DNA of 64,000 bases from Thermococcus sp. AM4 (GCF_000151205.2 NC_016051.1:1488001-1552000); one strand, 5' to 3'. Positions 41,071 to 49,802 are shown, numbered from the stretch's first letter. Made by a program: numbers and translations. The notes: generated by a model from the letters alone, not told the origin.

Positions 41071-42314
41071 TAGATCAACCTCCTCTGGCGGGAGAGGTTA
41101 AGGGTGAGGAGAGGCCTTAGCTGATCGTCCTGACTGAAAACCTTCTTGACCTTGTGGGGGGTGACGTTCAGACGGATCTCCTTGGTTCTGCCGTAGCGGC
41201 CCTTGCTCACGACCTTGGCGTTGATTATACCGAGCATGTCGAGCTCGTTTATCAGATCGCTTATCCTGCGCTGGGTGAGGGGATCGAGGTCGATGTAATC
41301 GCAGAGGGATTTGTATATGGAGTAAACGTCCCCCGTGTTGGCGGGGAGCTCGCCGTTTTCGTCGAGGAGAACGACGGCGTGAAGCAGAACCTTTGAATGG
41401 AGGGGAAGGGTTTTTATAACCTCCTCCATGGTGTCCTGCTCTATCTTCTCCTGCGCGAGCCACACGTGCCGTTCGGTTACCTTGCTCGCCCCCTCGCGCT
41501 CCGCGATTTCCCCAGCGACGCGGAGCAGATCAAGGGCCCTTCTCGCGTCGCCGTGTTCGCGAGCCGCCAAAGCCGCACAGAGGGGAACGACCGCATCGTC
41601 GAGGACGCCCTCGTTAAAGGCATCTTTCGCACGCTGCATGAGAATATCCCTGAGCTGCGTGGCGTCGTAAGGCGGAAAAACGACCTCCTCCTCGCTCAAG
41701 CTCGACAGAACGCGCGCATCCAAGTACTCCTTGAATTTGAGGTCGTTCGAGATGCCTATTATGCTGACCTTCGCCTTAGAGAGCTCGGTGTTGATCCTAG
41801 TGAGCGAGTAGAGTATATCGTCACCGCTCTTCTTCACGAGCTTGTCTATCTCGTCGAGAACTATTATCACGAAGCGCTCCTTGGAGTCGATTACCTCCTT
41901 AAGCCGGGCGTACACTTCGTCGGTCGGCCAGCCGACGAGGGGCACCTCAACGCCGCTTTCCTCCTTGAAGTGATTGACGATATTGGCCAGAACGCGATAT
42001 TGAGTATCCACAATCTCACAGTTGATGTAGATGACCTCGACCGGGACGTTGTACTTATCGGAGATCTTTTTGAGCTCCTCAGTGACAAACTTAATGGTAA
42101 CTGTCTTTCCGGTCCCGGTCTTACCGTACACAAAAACGTTCGAAGGAGTCTCACCCCTCAAAACGGGAACGAGGATGTGGGCCAGCTCTTCTATCTGCTC
42201 CCTCCTGTGGGGGAGCTCCTTGGGAGTGTAACTGTGCCTCAACACCTCCTTGTTTTTGAAGATCTTCTTGGCGTGGAGGTACTTCTCAAAGATCGAGCCG
42301 AGGTAGTCGTCCAT
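41070..42314 (-). CDS. cdc6: Orc1/Cdc6 replication initiator
   Basis: This 414-residue AAA+ origin-recognition protein has Walker A VYGKTGTGKTVT near residues 61-72, Walker B VIIVLDEIDK, sensor and arginine regions, then a C-terminal winged helix (LTQRRISDLINELDMLGIINAK). It binds the ORB repeats just upstream and recruits the MCM helicase. ATG 42314 follows GGTGGTG; the frame open upstream to 42362 is rejected because it reads through an ORB. It heads a cdc6-DP1-DP2 operon with one-base overlaps. The ORB at 42333-42355 lies between the probable promoter and the start, so it may control its own gene. Confidence 0.97.
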   Translation of the reverse strand: MDDYLGSIFEKYLHAKKIFKNKEVLRHSYTPKELPHRREQIEELAHILVPVLRGETPSNVFVYGKTGTGKTVTIKFVTEELKKISDKYNVPVEVIYINCEIVDTQYRVLANIVNHFKEESGVEVPLVGWPTDEVYARLKEVIDSKERFVIIVLDEIDKLVKKSGDDILYSLTRINTELSKAKVSIIGISNDLKFKEYLDARVLSSLSEEEVVFPPYDATQLRDILMQRAKDAFNEGVLDDAVVPLCAALAAREHGDARRALDLLRVAGEIAEREGASKVTERHVWLAQEKIEQDTMEEVIKTLPLHSKVLLHAVVLLDENGELPANTGDVYSIYKSLCDYIDLDPLTQRRISDLINELDMLGIINAKVVSKGRYGRTKEIRLNVTPHKVKKVFSQDDQLRPLLTLNLSRQRRLI

Positions 42315-42332
42315 AGGCACCACCGATTTTAC

Positions 42333-42355
42333 TTCCAGTGGAAACGAAACTCCCC
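42333..42355 (+). repeat. ORB element upstream of the cdc6 start
   Basis: TTCCAGTGGAAACGAAACTC followed by CCC matches the ORB core of the origin and lies 19 bases before the cdc6 ATG on the opposite strand. Confidence 0.85.
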
Positions 42356-42796
42356 GCATCACATCCGGGTTGATTAAATCTTGTGTTCCGCAATATGAGA
42401 CGCAATTAGGCGAGAGATCATGACACTATGCTCATTAATTCCACGGATATTGAGCAGATGTTGCAGTACTTTCCACCCGAAGCACCGGACACAGTGGAAA
42501 GCTAACCAATCTACGATGAGGGGTTTATAGCCTTTGCTTGTCAGGAACCTGTTCAAAGGAGGAGAAAGTTTCCACTGGATAGGCAAGGTGTTCCAAAGGA
42601 AACGGGAACTTTTAATGATCAGAGATGAACATTGAATTGTACAAACGTAAAATGAACAAGGCAGCGCATTTCAAATTTCCACTGAAAGAAAAATGAACAT
42701 AAATGGCTATCAACTTTAGTTCATTGACGCACTGCTTTGGGCAGACGGGGTAAGCAGAAATAGTTAAAATTTAAGTAAAGTTAAACGGATTTGTAG

Positions 42797-42825
42797 CCCC
42801 AGGGGGTTTTGTTTCCACTGGAACC
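42797..42825 (-). repeat. full ORB element, reverse orientation
   Basis: The segment reads CCCCAGGGGG, then TTTTG, then TTTCCACTGGAACC, the reverse of the GTTCCAGTGGAAACAAAA core with its G/C string. It faces the ORB at 43085. Confidence 0.88.
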
Positions 42826-42910
42826 GGGATAATGCTACACCCTTTCTATCCTCGTAGTTTTGGTGAAAACACTCCCACTTTCTCTACGTTTTTGGCTTTT
42901 AATCTTTTGC

Positions 42911-42925
42911 ATGAACAATGTTCAT
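42911..42925. repeat. palindrome of the ATGAACA origin motif
   Basis: ATGAACA-A-TGTTCAT is a perfect 15-base palindrome in the AT-rich part of the origin. Single copies of ATGAACA lie at 42625, 42652, 42693 and 42994, and an inverted copy at 43162-43168. Confidence 0.7.
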
Positions 42926-43084
42926 ATTATACTCGATGATTTAAATGAAAATAGGGAGCTCCTGAACACATTCAAATTAACTCCAAAAGTGTGATGAACA
43001 GCATACTATTTACGTACTAAAAATCCCAACCAAAACGACTTTTTCAAATGCAATGTCCCCCTAACCCGTCCATTTCCGTATCCC

Positions 43085-43113
43085 GGTTCCAGTGGAAATG
43101 AAACTCTGGGGGG
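43085..43113 (+). repeat. full ORB element, forward orientation
   Basis: GGTTCCAGTGGAAATGAAAC is followed by TCT and a run of six G. The first 21 bases of the core equal the ORB inside the DP1 gene at 40742. Confidence 0.9.
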
Positions 43114-43230
43114 TCTTTTCGATGACGATCGAAAAAGACCTTTGTTTCCACTGGAGCTAAATGTTCATCGGAGCTCATTCCCCGGGTCTGGTGTACCAAT
43201 GTTTTTAAGCCCTCTTCTCGATTTCACTAC

Positions 43231-44250
43231 ATGCTGCCGGTTACCGTCGTGAGGCGACTGCTTCGAATGCGGGTTAAGGTGAGCAGGAACCGGCTCATCC
43301 AGATAGCACTTGCAGTTCTCCTTTTGGCGGTCGCTTTTGCAGTTGCCTTCGCGTACTTTGAGGGTGTTGACTTCTTCACCGCCTTCTACTGGGCGGTCAT
43401 AACGATGGCGACCATCGGCTACGGTGACGTTACGCCGAAGACAGAGGCCGGGAGAATAGTTGCCATGATAGCCTCCGTTGCGGGCATCTCGACCTTTACC
43501 GCCCTCGTTTCCCTCCTGGCGGAAAACTTCATATCGTCGTCTCTGAGGAGGATGATGGGTATGCACAGGGTTAATTATTCCGGCCATTATCTGATAATTG
43601 GCCAGGGAAGCAGCGTTTCAACCTGCGTTAACGAGCTTATCGGTGCAATCGAGCGCGGTGAGCTGGGGCTGGCTCCGATAGTTGTGGTCTTCCCCAGCGA
43701 GGAGGAGCGAAAGAAAGTTGAACTTCCAGAGGAAATAGAGGTCCTCATTGGGGATCCTACAAACAGGGAGACACTCGAACGTGCCCGGGTTGGTAAAGCT
43801 TCCCACGTAATCCTCGCCTTGGAAGATGACTCAAAGGCAGTCTTCGTGACGCTCATGGTGAAGAGGATGTCAAATGCAAAGGTTCTCGTCGAGGTCTTGA
43901 GCGAGGACAGCGTTGAGCTCCTGAAGGGTGCCGGAGCAGACAGGGTCATCGTGAGCAGGAGCTTGGCGGGAAGGCTTCTCGCCAGCTCGGTGTTCGAGCC
44001 GGAGGTAGTTGACGTCATAGATGACATAACGAGCTCGGTTAAGGGCTACGACGTCACCGTGATGGACGGTCGGAACTTCTGGGGCAGGCCGTACATAGAG
44101 GCATTTCGAGAGCTCAAGGAGACAAAGAACATGTTTCTCCTTGGTTACTACTTCAACGGCCCGGTTCTCAATCCCCCTCTCGACGAGCCGATTCCGGAGG
44201 GTGCCAGACTGATAGTTCTGAGGAGTTCCCTTTCCACTGGAGAACCGTGA
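43231..44250 (+). CDS. potassium channel with RCK/TrkA domain
   Basis: This 339-residue protein has two membrane helices (about residues 24-44 and 85-105) around a pore loop with selectivity filter TIGYGD, the mark of K+ channels. Cytoplasmic RCK (TrkA-N) domains from about residue 118 begin HYLIIGQG, the nucleotide-binding turn, and a TrkA-C part (GYDVTVMDGRNF) follows. This is the MthK-like design, gated by cytoplasmic ligands. ATG 43231 has no ribosome site but a TATA box TTTTTAAGC at 43202-43210, which suggests a leaderless transcript; ATG 43267 is an alternative. The last codons overlap an ORB-like TTTCCACTGGAGAAC. Confidence 0.92.
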   Translation: MLPVTVVRRLLRMRVKVSRNRLIQIALAVLLLAVAFAVAFAYFEGVDFFTAFYWAVITMATIGYGDVTPKTEAGRIVAMIASVAGISTFTALVSLLAENFISSSLRRMMGMHRVNYSGHYLIIGQGSSVSTCVNELIGAIERGELGLAPIVVVFPSEEERKKVELPEEIEVLIGDPTNRETLERARVGKASHVILALEDDSKAVFVTLMVKRMSNAKVLVEVLSEDSVELLKGAGADRVIVSRSLAGRLLASSVFEPEVVDVIDDITSSVKGYDVTVMDGRNFWGRPYIEAFRELKETKNMFLLGYYFNGPVLNPPLDEPIPEGARLIVLRSSLSTGEP

Positions 44251-44431
44251 TGTTTGGGCTTATCTTGCCGAGTTTTCTTTTTTCTGGGTTTTCTAGTAAG
44301 ATCTAGGAGCTTTTAAGGTTTGTTTTTCGAAAAGGGCGAAAGTCTTAAAAGATTGGACTTCCGAGTTTTCCGGGAAAAGCTATTTAACCCCCAAACTTTA
44401 CCTCCATTAAGGGTATTCCCGGGTGAGTCTC

Positions 44432-45490
44432 ATGGCGAAGAAGAAAGTTGATGAGGTTAAGGAGCTTGAGGAGTTCGAGGAGCTTGAAATAGCCGAGAGC
44501 TCACAGTCATCGTCCTCAAAGAAGAAAAAGGAAAAGGAAATAAAAACTCTTGAGGACCTGCCCGGTGTCGGCCCTGCCACCGCCGAAAAGCTTCGCGAGG
44601 CAGGCTACGACAGCATAGAGGCCATAGCCGTCGCCTCACCGCTCGAGCTCAAGGAGATAGCCGGAATAAGCGAAGGCGCTGCCCTCAAGATAATCCAGGC
44701 CGCGAGGGAAGCGGCCAACATAGGAACCTTCATGCGCGCCGACGAGTACATGGAGAAGAGGAAGACCATCGGCAAGATTTCCACTGGAAGCAAGAGCCTC
44801 GACAAGCTCCTCGGAGGCGGAATAGAGACGCAGGCCATAACAGAGGTCTTCGGTGAGTTCGGAAGCGGAAAGACTCAGCTCGCACACACCCTTGCCGTCA
44901 TGGTCCAGAAACCGCCCGAGGAAGGTGGGCTCGGCGGTTCGGTGATATGGATTGACACCGAGAACACCTTCAGGCCCGAGAGGATAAGGCAGATAGCCGA
45001 GGCCCGCGGTTTGGACCCTGACGAGACGCTCAAGAACATCTACGTGGCGAGGGCCTTCAACAGCAACCACCAGATGCTTCTCGTTGAGAAGGCTGAGGAG
45101 ATAATCAAAGAGAAAGCGACAACCGACAGGCCGGTTAAGTTGCTCGTCGTTGACTCGCTTATGGCCCACTTCAGGAGCGAGTACGTTGGAAGGGGCTCCC
45201 TCGCCGAAAGACAGCAGAAGTTGGCCAAGCACCTCGCCGATTTGCACCGTCTGGCCGACCTCTACGACATAGCGGTCTTCGTGACGAACCAGGTGCAGGC
45301 GAAACCGGATGCCTTCTTCGGCGACCCGACGAGGCCCGTCGGTGGCCACATACTCGCTCATTCCGCGACGCTCAGAATCTATCTCAGAAAGGGTAAGGCC
45401 GGAAAGAGGGTTGCAAGGCTCATAGACAGCCCGCACCTGCCCGAGGGCGAGGCCGTCTTCAGGATTACTGAGAGGGGAGTTGAGGATTAA
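44432..45490 (+). CDS. radA: DNA repair and recombination protein RadA
   Basis: This 352-residue archaeal RecA/Rad51-family recombinase has an N-terminal helix-hairpin-helix domain ([16 protein letters not shown], about residues 40-55), the polymerisation/linker [11 protein letters not shown], Walker [10 protein letters not shown] (near 137) and Walker [12 protein letters not shown]; the L1/L2 DNA loops follow ([24 protein letters not shown]). There is no intein, unlike some Pyrococcus relatives. It forms filaments on single-stranded DNA for strand exchange. ATG 44432 follows GGGTGAG. It lies about 1.3 kb from the origin and just before nucS. Confidence 0.98.
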   Translation: MAKKKVDEVKELEEFEELEIAESSQSSSSKKKKEKEIKTLEDLPGVGPATAEKLREAGYDSIEAIAVASPLELKEIAGISEGAALKIIQAAREAANIGTFMRADEYMEKRKTIGKISTGSKSLDKLLGGGIETQAITEVFGEFGSGKTQLAHTLAVMVQKPPEEGGLGGSVIWIDTENTFRPERIRQIAEARGLDPDETLKNIYVARAFNSNHQMLLVEKAEEIIKEKATTDRPVKLLVVDSLMAHFRSEYVGRGSLAERQQKLAKHLADLHRLADLYDIAVFVTNQVQAKPDAFFGDPTRPVGGHILAHSATLRIYLRKGKAGKRVARLIDSPHLPEGEAVFRITERGVED

Positions 45491-45492
45491 CC

Positions 45493-45500
45493 TTTTTAAT
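45493..45500 (+). promoter_or_regulatory. TATA box of nucS
   Basis: TTTTTAAT starts three bases after the radA stop and ends 20 bases before the nucS ATG; with no ribosome site this points to a separate, leaderless transcript. Confidence 0.6.
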
Positions 45501-45520
45501 CCCCTCCCCTACTCTTCTCC

Positions 45521-46270
45521 ATGCCCAAGGTTGAGCTCAGGGAGAACCCGTCTCCAGAGGAAATAAAGCTCCTCGTCGATTCGGCCGTTTCCTCCGAGGG
45601 AGTGCTCACCATCTTCGCCCGCTGTCGGGTTCACTACGATGGCCGGGCAAAGAGTGAGCTCGGCCCCGGCGACAGGGTTATAATCGTCAAGCCCGACGGT
45701 TCGTTTCTGATACACCAGAAGGAGAAGCGCGAACCCGTTAACTGGCAGCCGCCAGGGAGTGTGGTTAGGCTGGAGCTCCGCGAAAAGCCCGTTCTTGTCT
45801 CCGTCAGGAGAAAGCCGAGGGAAACGCTGGAGGTCGAGCTTGAGGAGGTTTACCTCATCACTGTCTTCCACGCAGAGGACTACGAGGAGCTCGCTTTGAC
45901 CGGCAGCGAGGCCGAGATGGCCGAGCTCATCTTCGAGAACCCCGAGGTTATAGAGCCCGGCTTTAAGCCCCTCTACCGCGAGAAGCCCATTAAGCACGGC
46001 ATCGTTGATGTTCTCGGCGTTGACAAAGATGGAAACCTCGTAGTTCTCGAGTTGAAGCGCAGGAGGGCGGATTTGCACGCGGTCAGCCAGCTCAAGCGCT
46101 ACGTCGAAACCCTTCGCGAGAAGCACGAGAACGTCAGGGGTATTTTAGTTGCCCCTTCGCTCACCTCCGGCGCCAGAAAACTGCTTGAAAAAGAGGGTTT
46201 GGAATTCAGAAAGCTCGAACCGCCGAAGAGGGGCAGAAAATCGAAGGGGAGACAGCTCAAGCTGTTTTAG
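45521..46270 (+). CDS. nucS: mismatch-specific endonuclease NucS/EndoMS
   Basis: This 249-residue PD-(D/E)XK nuclease cuts both strands at mismatched bases and takes part in non-canonical mismatch repair. The N-terminal dimer/DNA domain is followed by the catalytic motif: HGIVDVLGVD, then LVVLELKRRR (Asp and Glu-x-Lys, about residues 160-180), and QLKRYVE. The C-terminal GRQLKLF is a PCNA-binding PIP-like box. ATG 45521 lies in a region with no ribosome site, just after a TATA-like box, so a leaderless message is likely. The neighbours RadA, PolD and Cdc6 fit a DNA maintenance cluster. Confidence 0.96.
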   Translation: MPKVELRENPSPEEIKLLVDSAVSSEGVLTIFARCRVHYDGRAKSELGPGDRVIIVKPDGSFLIHQKEKREPVNWQPPGSVVRLELREKPVLVSVRRKPRETLEVELEEVYLITVFHAEDYEELALTGSEAEMAELIFENPEVIEPGFKPLYREKPIKHGIVDVLGVDKDGNLVVLELKRRRADLHAVSQLKRYVETLREKHENVRGILVAPSLTSGARKLLEKEGLEFRKLEPPKRGRKSKGRQLKLF

Positions 46271-46650
46271 CCCATGCTCATCTCGTGCGGGAACAGTTCC
46301 CTGACCCTCGCCACGAGGATTCCGTCCCTTCTCTCGACCTCCACAACCCGCCCGAGGCCGACCAGCTTCACCTTTGCCCTGCAGACGGTGATTTCTCTCT
46401 CGTCGCTCTCCTCCCAGGGAACCCTCGTCTCAAGCTCTTTAGCTTCTATCAGCTCCGCGAGGAGACCTTCGGTTCCAGTGGAGACGTCGTCGAAGGGGTC
46501 GTAGGTGAGGAACAGCCTGAGGGCCTCGTCTATCGCCTCCTCGATGGCCAAGACGTTCCGCGCGCTCCTAAGCTCTATCGTCCTGTAGGGGTTCCTCAGG
46601 AGCTCGTCCAAAACCCGTCTCGCGATTCCAGCGAGGATTACCGCCTCCAT
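46267..46650 (-). CDS. hypothetical protein (127 residues)
   Basis: This cytoplasmic protein has a helical first half (LAGIARRVLDELLRNPYRTIE) and a beta-rich second half that ends VVEVERRDGILVARVRELF. I do not recognise the family. ATG 46650 follows GGTGGTAGC and lies nine bases after the stop of the PAC2-type gene, so both are probably in one transcript. It overlaps the end of nucS by four bases on the other strand. The site GTTCCAGTGGAGAC near 46470 is an ORB-like match within it, possibly by chance. Confidence 0.72.
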   Translation of the reverse strand: MEAVILAGIARRVLDELLRNPYRTIELRSARNVLAIEEAIDEALRLFLTYDPFDDVSTGTEGLLAELIEAKELETRVPWEESDEREITVCRAKVKLVGLGRVVEVERRDGILVARVRELFPHEMSMG

Positions 46651-46659
46651 GCTACCACC

Positions 46660-47385
46660 TCACAGGTAGATGCTCTCGTACTGCTTCATCTCCTTCTTCC
46701 GCGCCTGCTCCATCTGCTCGTGCATCTTCCTGAGCTGTTCCTCAATCATCTCCGCCTCCTTGATGAGCGGTTCCGTCGAGACGTCAATAGGCGTGAGCTT
46801 CTTGAGGACCTCGATGACGTTGGCAGCGGCCCTCGGATCCGGTCTGTCGCCGAACGTCTCGCCGAGGAGCACGTAGGCGTTCAGCCCTCTCTTCCCGGCT
46901 TCCCAGAGGAGCTTTCCGCTCATCCCCATAATCGAGCCGTACTGGAGTATCTTCGCTCCGGCCTCTTCGAGCTCCCTGTTGAGTTCTTCCCTTGCGCCAA
47001 CGCCCCACACTTCCATCTTCTCCTTGAAGAAGCCTATGCCGATTCCGCCTATGGAGATTACTTTCTCGGCCTTCATCTCGCTGAGGTAGCTCGCCACTTC
47101 CCGTGCTATCTCGTTTACCAGCGTCGGGGGCACGTAGACGTCCGCTATGGCCACGATTACGTTGTCCTTGCCGTAGAAGCGGAGCGGTGGGTTGGGTTTT
47201 CCCTCAAGGACTATGCTCATCGGCGGGATGAACGGGCTCTCGACGTAGCCTATCATCTCCATTCCGAGTTCCTTCGCGAGGAAGTTGCCCGCTATGTGGC
47301 CCACGAGGCCTATTCCCGGGTAACCCTCGATGAATATCGGGTTCTTTACCTCCGGCAGGACGAGCTTGACGGGTTTCTCCTCCAT
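46660..47385 (-). CDS. PAC2-family proteasome assembly chaperone-like protein
   Basis: This 241-residue protein has the PAC2 opening FIEGYPGIGLVGHIAGNFLA, FIPPMSIVLEGKPNPP and IGGIGIGF motifs and a C-terminal charged helix (MIEEQLRKMHEQMEQARKK) that could be a coiled coil. Archaeal PAC2 proteins (Pba family) bind proteasome-like C-termini and other partners. ATG 47385 follows GGTGGTGAG; the longer frame to 47415 would start before this site. It precedes the hypothetical gene at 46267-46650. Confidence 0.88.
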   Translation of the reverse strand: MEEKPVKLVLPEVKNPIFIEGYPGIGLVGHIAGNFLAKELGMEMIGYVESPFIPPMSIVLEGKPNPPLRFYGKDNVIVAIADVYVPPTLVNEIAREVASYLSEMKAEKVISIGGIGIGFFKEKMEVWGVGAREELNRELEEAGAKILQYGSIMGMSGKLLWEAGKRGLNAYVLLGETFGDRPDPRAAANVIEVLKKLTPIDVSTEPLIKEAEMIEEQLRKMHEQMEQARKKEMKQYESIYL

Positions 47386-47479
47386 CTCACCACCCCCGGA
47401 ATATTTAGTTCCCAAAGGTTATTAAAGTTTGCGTGCCATGCCGGAAGAAGAGAACCAAAAATGGAAAAGGATGCCGAAT

Positions 47480-48760
47480 TTAAGTTCCCCTCGTGGTTAT
47501 CACGGTGAAGTAAGTGGCCACTTCTCCCCCGTCTTCGCCGCCGGGTAGTTTGATTGGGATTTCAGGGGTTGCCACTATGTAAGCGGCGTTGGGCGTTGCC
47601 CTTATTATCGTGATAGAATACGTCAGGAAGGACTTTGAATACGGGGAGTAGCTTATGGTGAGGAAACGCTGGGCGCTGGCTTCTCCGGATGGGTTATCAT
47701 CGCTCCCGCCAACGGGAAAGGTGTAGAAATACCCACTGCCTCCCTGAAAGTCGAAAACGACGTTTGTGTAGTGGCCATTCTGTACCACCCTTATCTGTCT
47801 GGTTGAGTTCATTATTGGGAACAGGCCTTTTTTGATGGGGTGATCCGTGAGAATAGAGCCCTCCACACCTGTGCTGGATGTGATCTCCTTGTTGAGCTGC
47901 CCTTCGGTGAGATTGTACTCTCCCGTCAGCTGGATTTCAATGGGATAGGTGCCCGAAATCGGAATGTGGGTGTACTCTCCGGTGTATCTATCGTAGCACG
48001 CGATCTCCATCCGGAAGGTGAGGTACCTGAGGGGCAAGTTCACGTAGCGTTCAATGCTGCCGTTCGAAGTCCGAAGCCCTATGCCCTCGGGACTGTACGC
48101 TATTCTGAGCTTCTCCCCATCGTATTCGTTGCCCGGCACTGCCGCCGGTGTGCCCGCCACGTCAAGGGTGTAATCCGCGACGGCCGTACTGTCGAGGATT
48201 ATCCCCCAAGAGAGGCTGACCACGTTGATCGGTTCCTCGGCGGTGTCGATCTTCATGCCCATGAACGGTACCCACTCCTGAACCAGCTTCACACGTCCCT
48301 TAACCACGGGTTCGTTTTCATCAATGCAGTACCTATCCGAAACCTGTACGTATCCTTTGGGACACTCAGAAACTCCCTTTCCGGCGTTTCCGCTCCCTGC
48401 GCGCTCCAGCAGTTTGGTTAGGTTGAGTTCGACGGTTTGGCCTAACTTTCCGTCCTTCACCGTTCCCACAACGATCCTGTTGTCGCTGGTGAAGTAAAGA
48501 ACTATTGGTGCCGGAACGCTCTTCAGAACGTGTGAGTCCTCCTTTAGATAGTCTGCCCATTCTCCGTTGCGGGGCTTCGCCCCGAGAACCTTTCCGAGGG
48601 GTCCTTTCTCAAGGACTGCGACCTTTCCGTCGGGCAGTGGCTGGAGTGCGAGGGCGAACGTGGAGGGGTTTTCCATTTTCCCAGAGTGCCGCTCGTAGGC
48701 GAGGGCGATGGATGAGATGAGGAAAACGATAACGACCGCGGCGATCCATTTTCGCCCCAT
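47480..48760 (-). CDS. secreted hypothetical protein
   Basis: This 426-residue protein begins with a signal peptide (KWIAAVVIVFLISSIALAYE) and the rest is beta-rich and extracellular, with glycosylation sites (NLT, NGS, NST, NLT) and two cysteines near ECPKGYVQVSDRYC. I see no enzyme motif and no C-terminal anchor, so it may be shed or bound to the surface by other proteins. ATG 48760 follows GGTGAT; an upstream in-frame ATG at 48769 lies close but before that site. No operon partner. Confidence 0.65.
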   Translation of the reverse strand: MGRKWIAAVVIVFLISSIALAYERHSGKMENPSTFALALQPLPDGKVAVLEKGPLGKVLGAKPRNGEWADYLKEDSHVLKSVPAPIVLYFTSDNRIVVGTVKDGKLGQTVELNLTKLLERAGSGNAGKGVSECPKGYVQVSDRYCIDENEPVVKGRVKLVQEWVPFMGMKIDTAEEPINVVSLSWGIILDSTAVADYTLDVAGTPAAVPGNEYDGEKLRIAYSPEGIGLRTSNGSIERYVNLPLRYLTFRMEIACYDRYTGEYTHIPISGTYPIEIQLTGEYNLTEGQLNKEITSSTGVEGSILTDHPIKKGLFPIMNSTRQIRVVQNGHYTNVVFDFQGGSGYFYTFPVGGSDDNPSGEASAQRFLTISYSPYSKSFLTYSITIIRATPNAAYIVATPEIPIKLPGGEDGGEVATYFTVITTRGT

Positions 48761-48911
48761 GCGTATCACCCGCTACCTGCATGTTATACTCGATGAAGGT
48801 TATATTCTTTTCGTTCTAATCTCTCAGTGAAAGCACCATCTCCGATAGTACTTCTTCACCGGAAAGGCAACCCTTATATGAGTGGAGCGAGCATTTAACA
48901 CGGTGATGACC

Positions 48912-49685
48912 ATGCCGAGGATAGGCATCATAGGCGGTTCCGGGGTTTACGGCGTCTTCGAGCCGAAGGAAACTCTAAAGGTTCACACACCCTACGGCAG
49001 GCCCTCTGCTCCTGTGGAAATCGGCGAAATAGGGGGCGTCGAGGTGGCATTCATACCGAGGCACGGCAAGCACCACGAGTTCCCGCCCCATGAGGTTCCA
49101 TACCGCGCGAACATCTGGGCGCTCAAGGAGCTGGGAGTCGAGAGGGTCATAGGAGTTACAGCAGTTGGCTCGCTCCGCGAGGAGTATAAGCCGGGCGACA
49201 TAGTGATAACCGACCAGTTCATTGACTTCACCAAAAAGAGGGACTACACCTTCTACAACGGACCTAAAGTGGCCCACGTTTCGATGGCCGACCCCTTCTG
49301 CCCCGAGATGAGGAAAATCTTCTACGAGACGGCAAAAGAGCTAGGCTTCCCGGTCCACGAGAAGGGCACATACGTCTGCATCGAAGGCCCGAGGTTCTCA
49401 ACGCGCGCCGAGAGCTTCATGTTCAGGCAGTACGCCCACATCATCGGAATGACGCTCGTTCCCGAGATAAACCTGGCCAGGGAGCTCGGAATGTGCTACG
49501 TGAACATCGCAACGGTCACCGACTACGACGTCTGGGCCGACAAGCCGGTGGATGCCCAGGAGGTCCTAAAGGTCATGGCCGAGAACAACTACAAGGTTCA
49601 GGAGCTTCTCAAGAAGGGCATCCCGAGGATTCCAGAAGAGAGGAAGTGCGGCTGCGCCGATGTCCTGAAGACGATGTTTGTTTGA
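48912..49685 (+). CDS. mtnP: S-methyl-5'-thioadenosine phosphorylase
   Basis: This 257-residue member of the MTAP family splits 5'-methylthioadenosine with phosphate to adenine and methylthioribose-1-phosphate in methionine salvage. The family marks are [12 protein letters not shown] at the start, [21 protein letters not shown] (phosphate/base site) and the conserved [17 protein letters not shown] and TDYDVW stretches. A CxC near the C-terminus (CGCADVL) fits the disulfide-rich hyperthermophilic type. ATG 48912 follows GGTGATG and a TATA box near 48872-48880. An MTA/SAH deaminase gene lies 1.35 kb downstream. Confidence 0.95.
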   Translation: MPRIGIIGGSGVYGVFEPKETLKVHTPYGRPSAPVEIGEIGGVEVAFIPRHGKHHEFPPHEVPYRANIWALKELGVERVIGVTAVGSLREEYKPGDIVITDQFIDFTKKRDYTFYNGPKVAHVSMADPFCPEMRKIFYETAKELGFPVHEKGTYVCIEGPRFSTRAESFMFRQYAHIIGMTLVPEINLARELGMCYVNIATVTDYDVWADKPVDAQEVLKVMAENNYKVQELLKKGIPRIPEERKCGCADVLKTMFV

Positions 49686-49802
49686 GCTGGTGGTTACTTG
49701 GTTTTCCATTTTTATGTTGAATTCTGCTTTGGCTCATCACTATCTCGCCGGGAATTTGGAAAACTTTAAAATCTTCAGTTCCCTCTTGAAGCGGTGGTCG
49801 CC

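Larger units (their letters stand above)
42315..43230. other. chromosomal replication origin (oriC) region
   Basis: This 916-base gene-free region lies beside cdc6. Full ORB elements lie at 42333-42355, 42797-42825 (reverse) and 43085-43113 (forward), and a shorter one is at 43141-43157. Mini-ORBs are at 42491-42500, 42569-42579 and 42676-42687. The inverted ORBs at 42797 and 43085 bracket an AT-rich segment (about 42831-43080), the likely unwinding element. A separate motif ATGAACA occurs seven times, counting both strands. This arrangement matches origins mapped in Pyrococcus. The 1-bp replication start is not inferable. Confidence 0.92.

Noticed and set aside
44778-44795. ORB-like TTTCCACTGGAA inside radA as an origin element
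   Set aside because: The DNA encodes the strongly conserved [10 protein letters not shown] stretch of RadA, so the match is explained by protein conservation; listed only as part of a weak scan.
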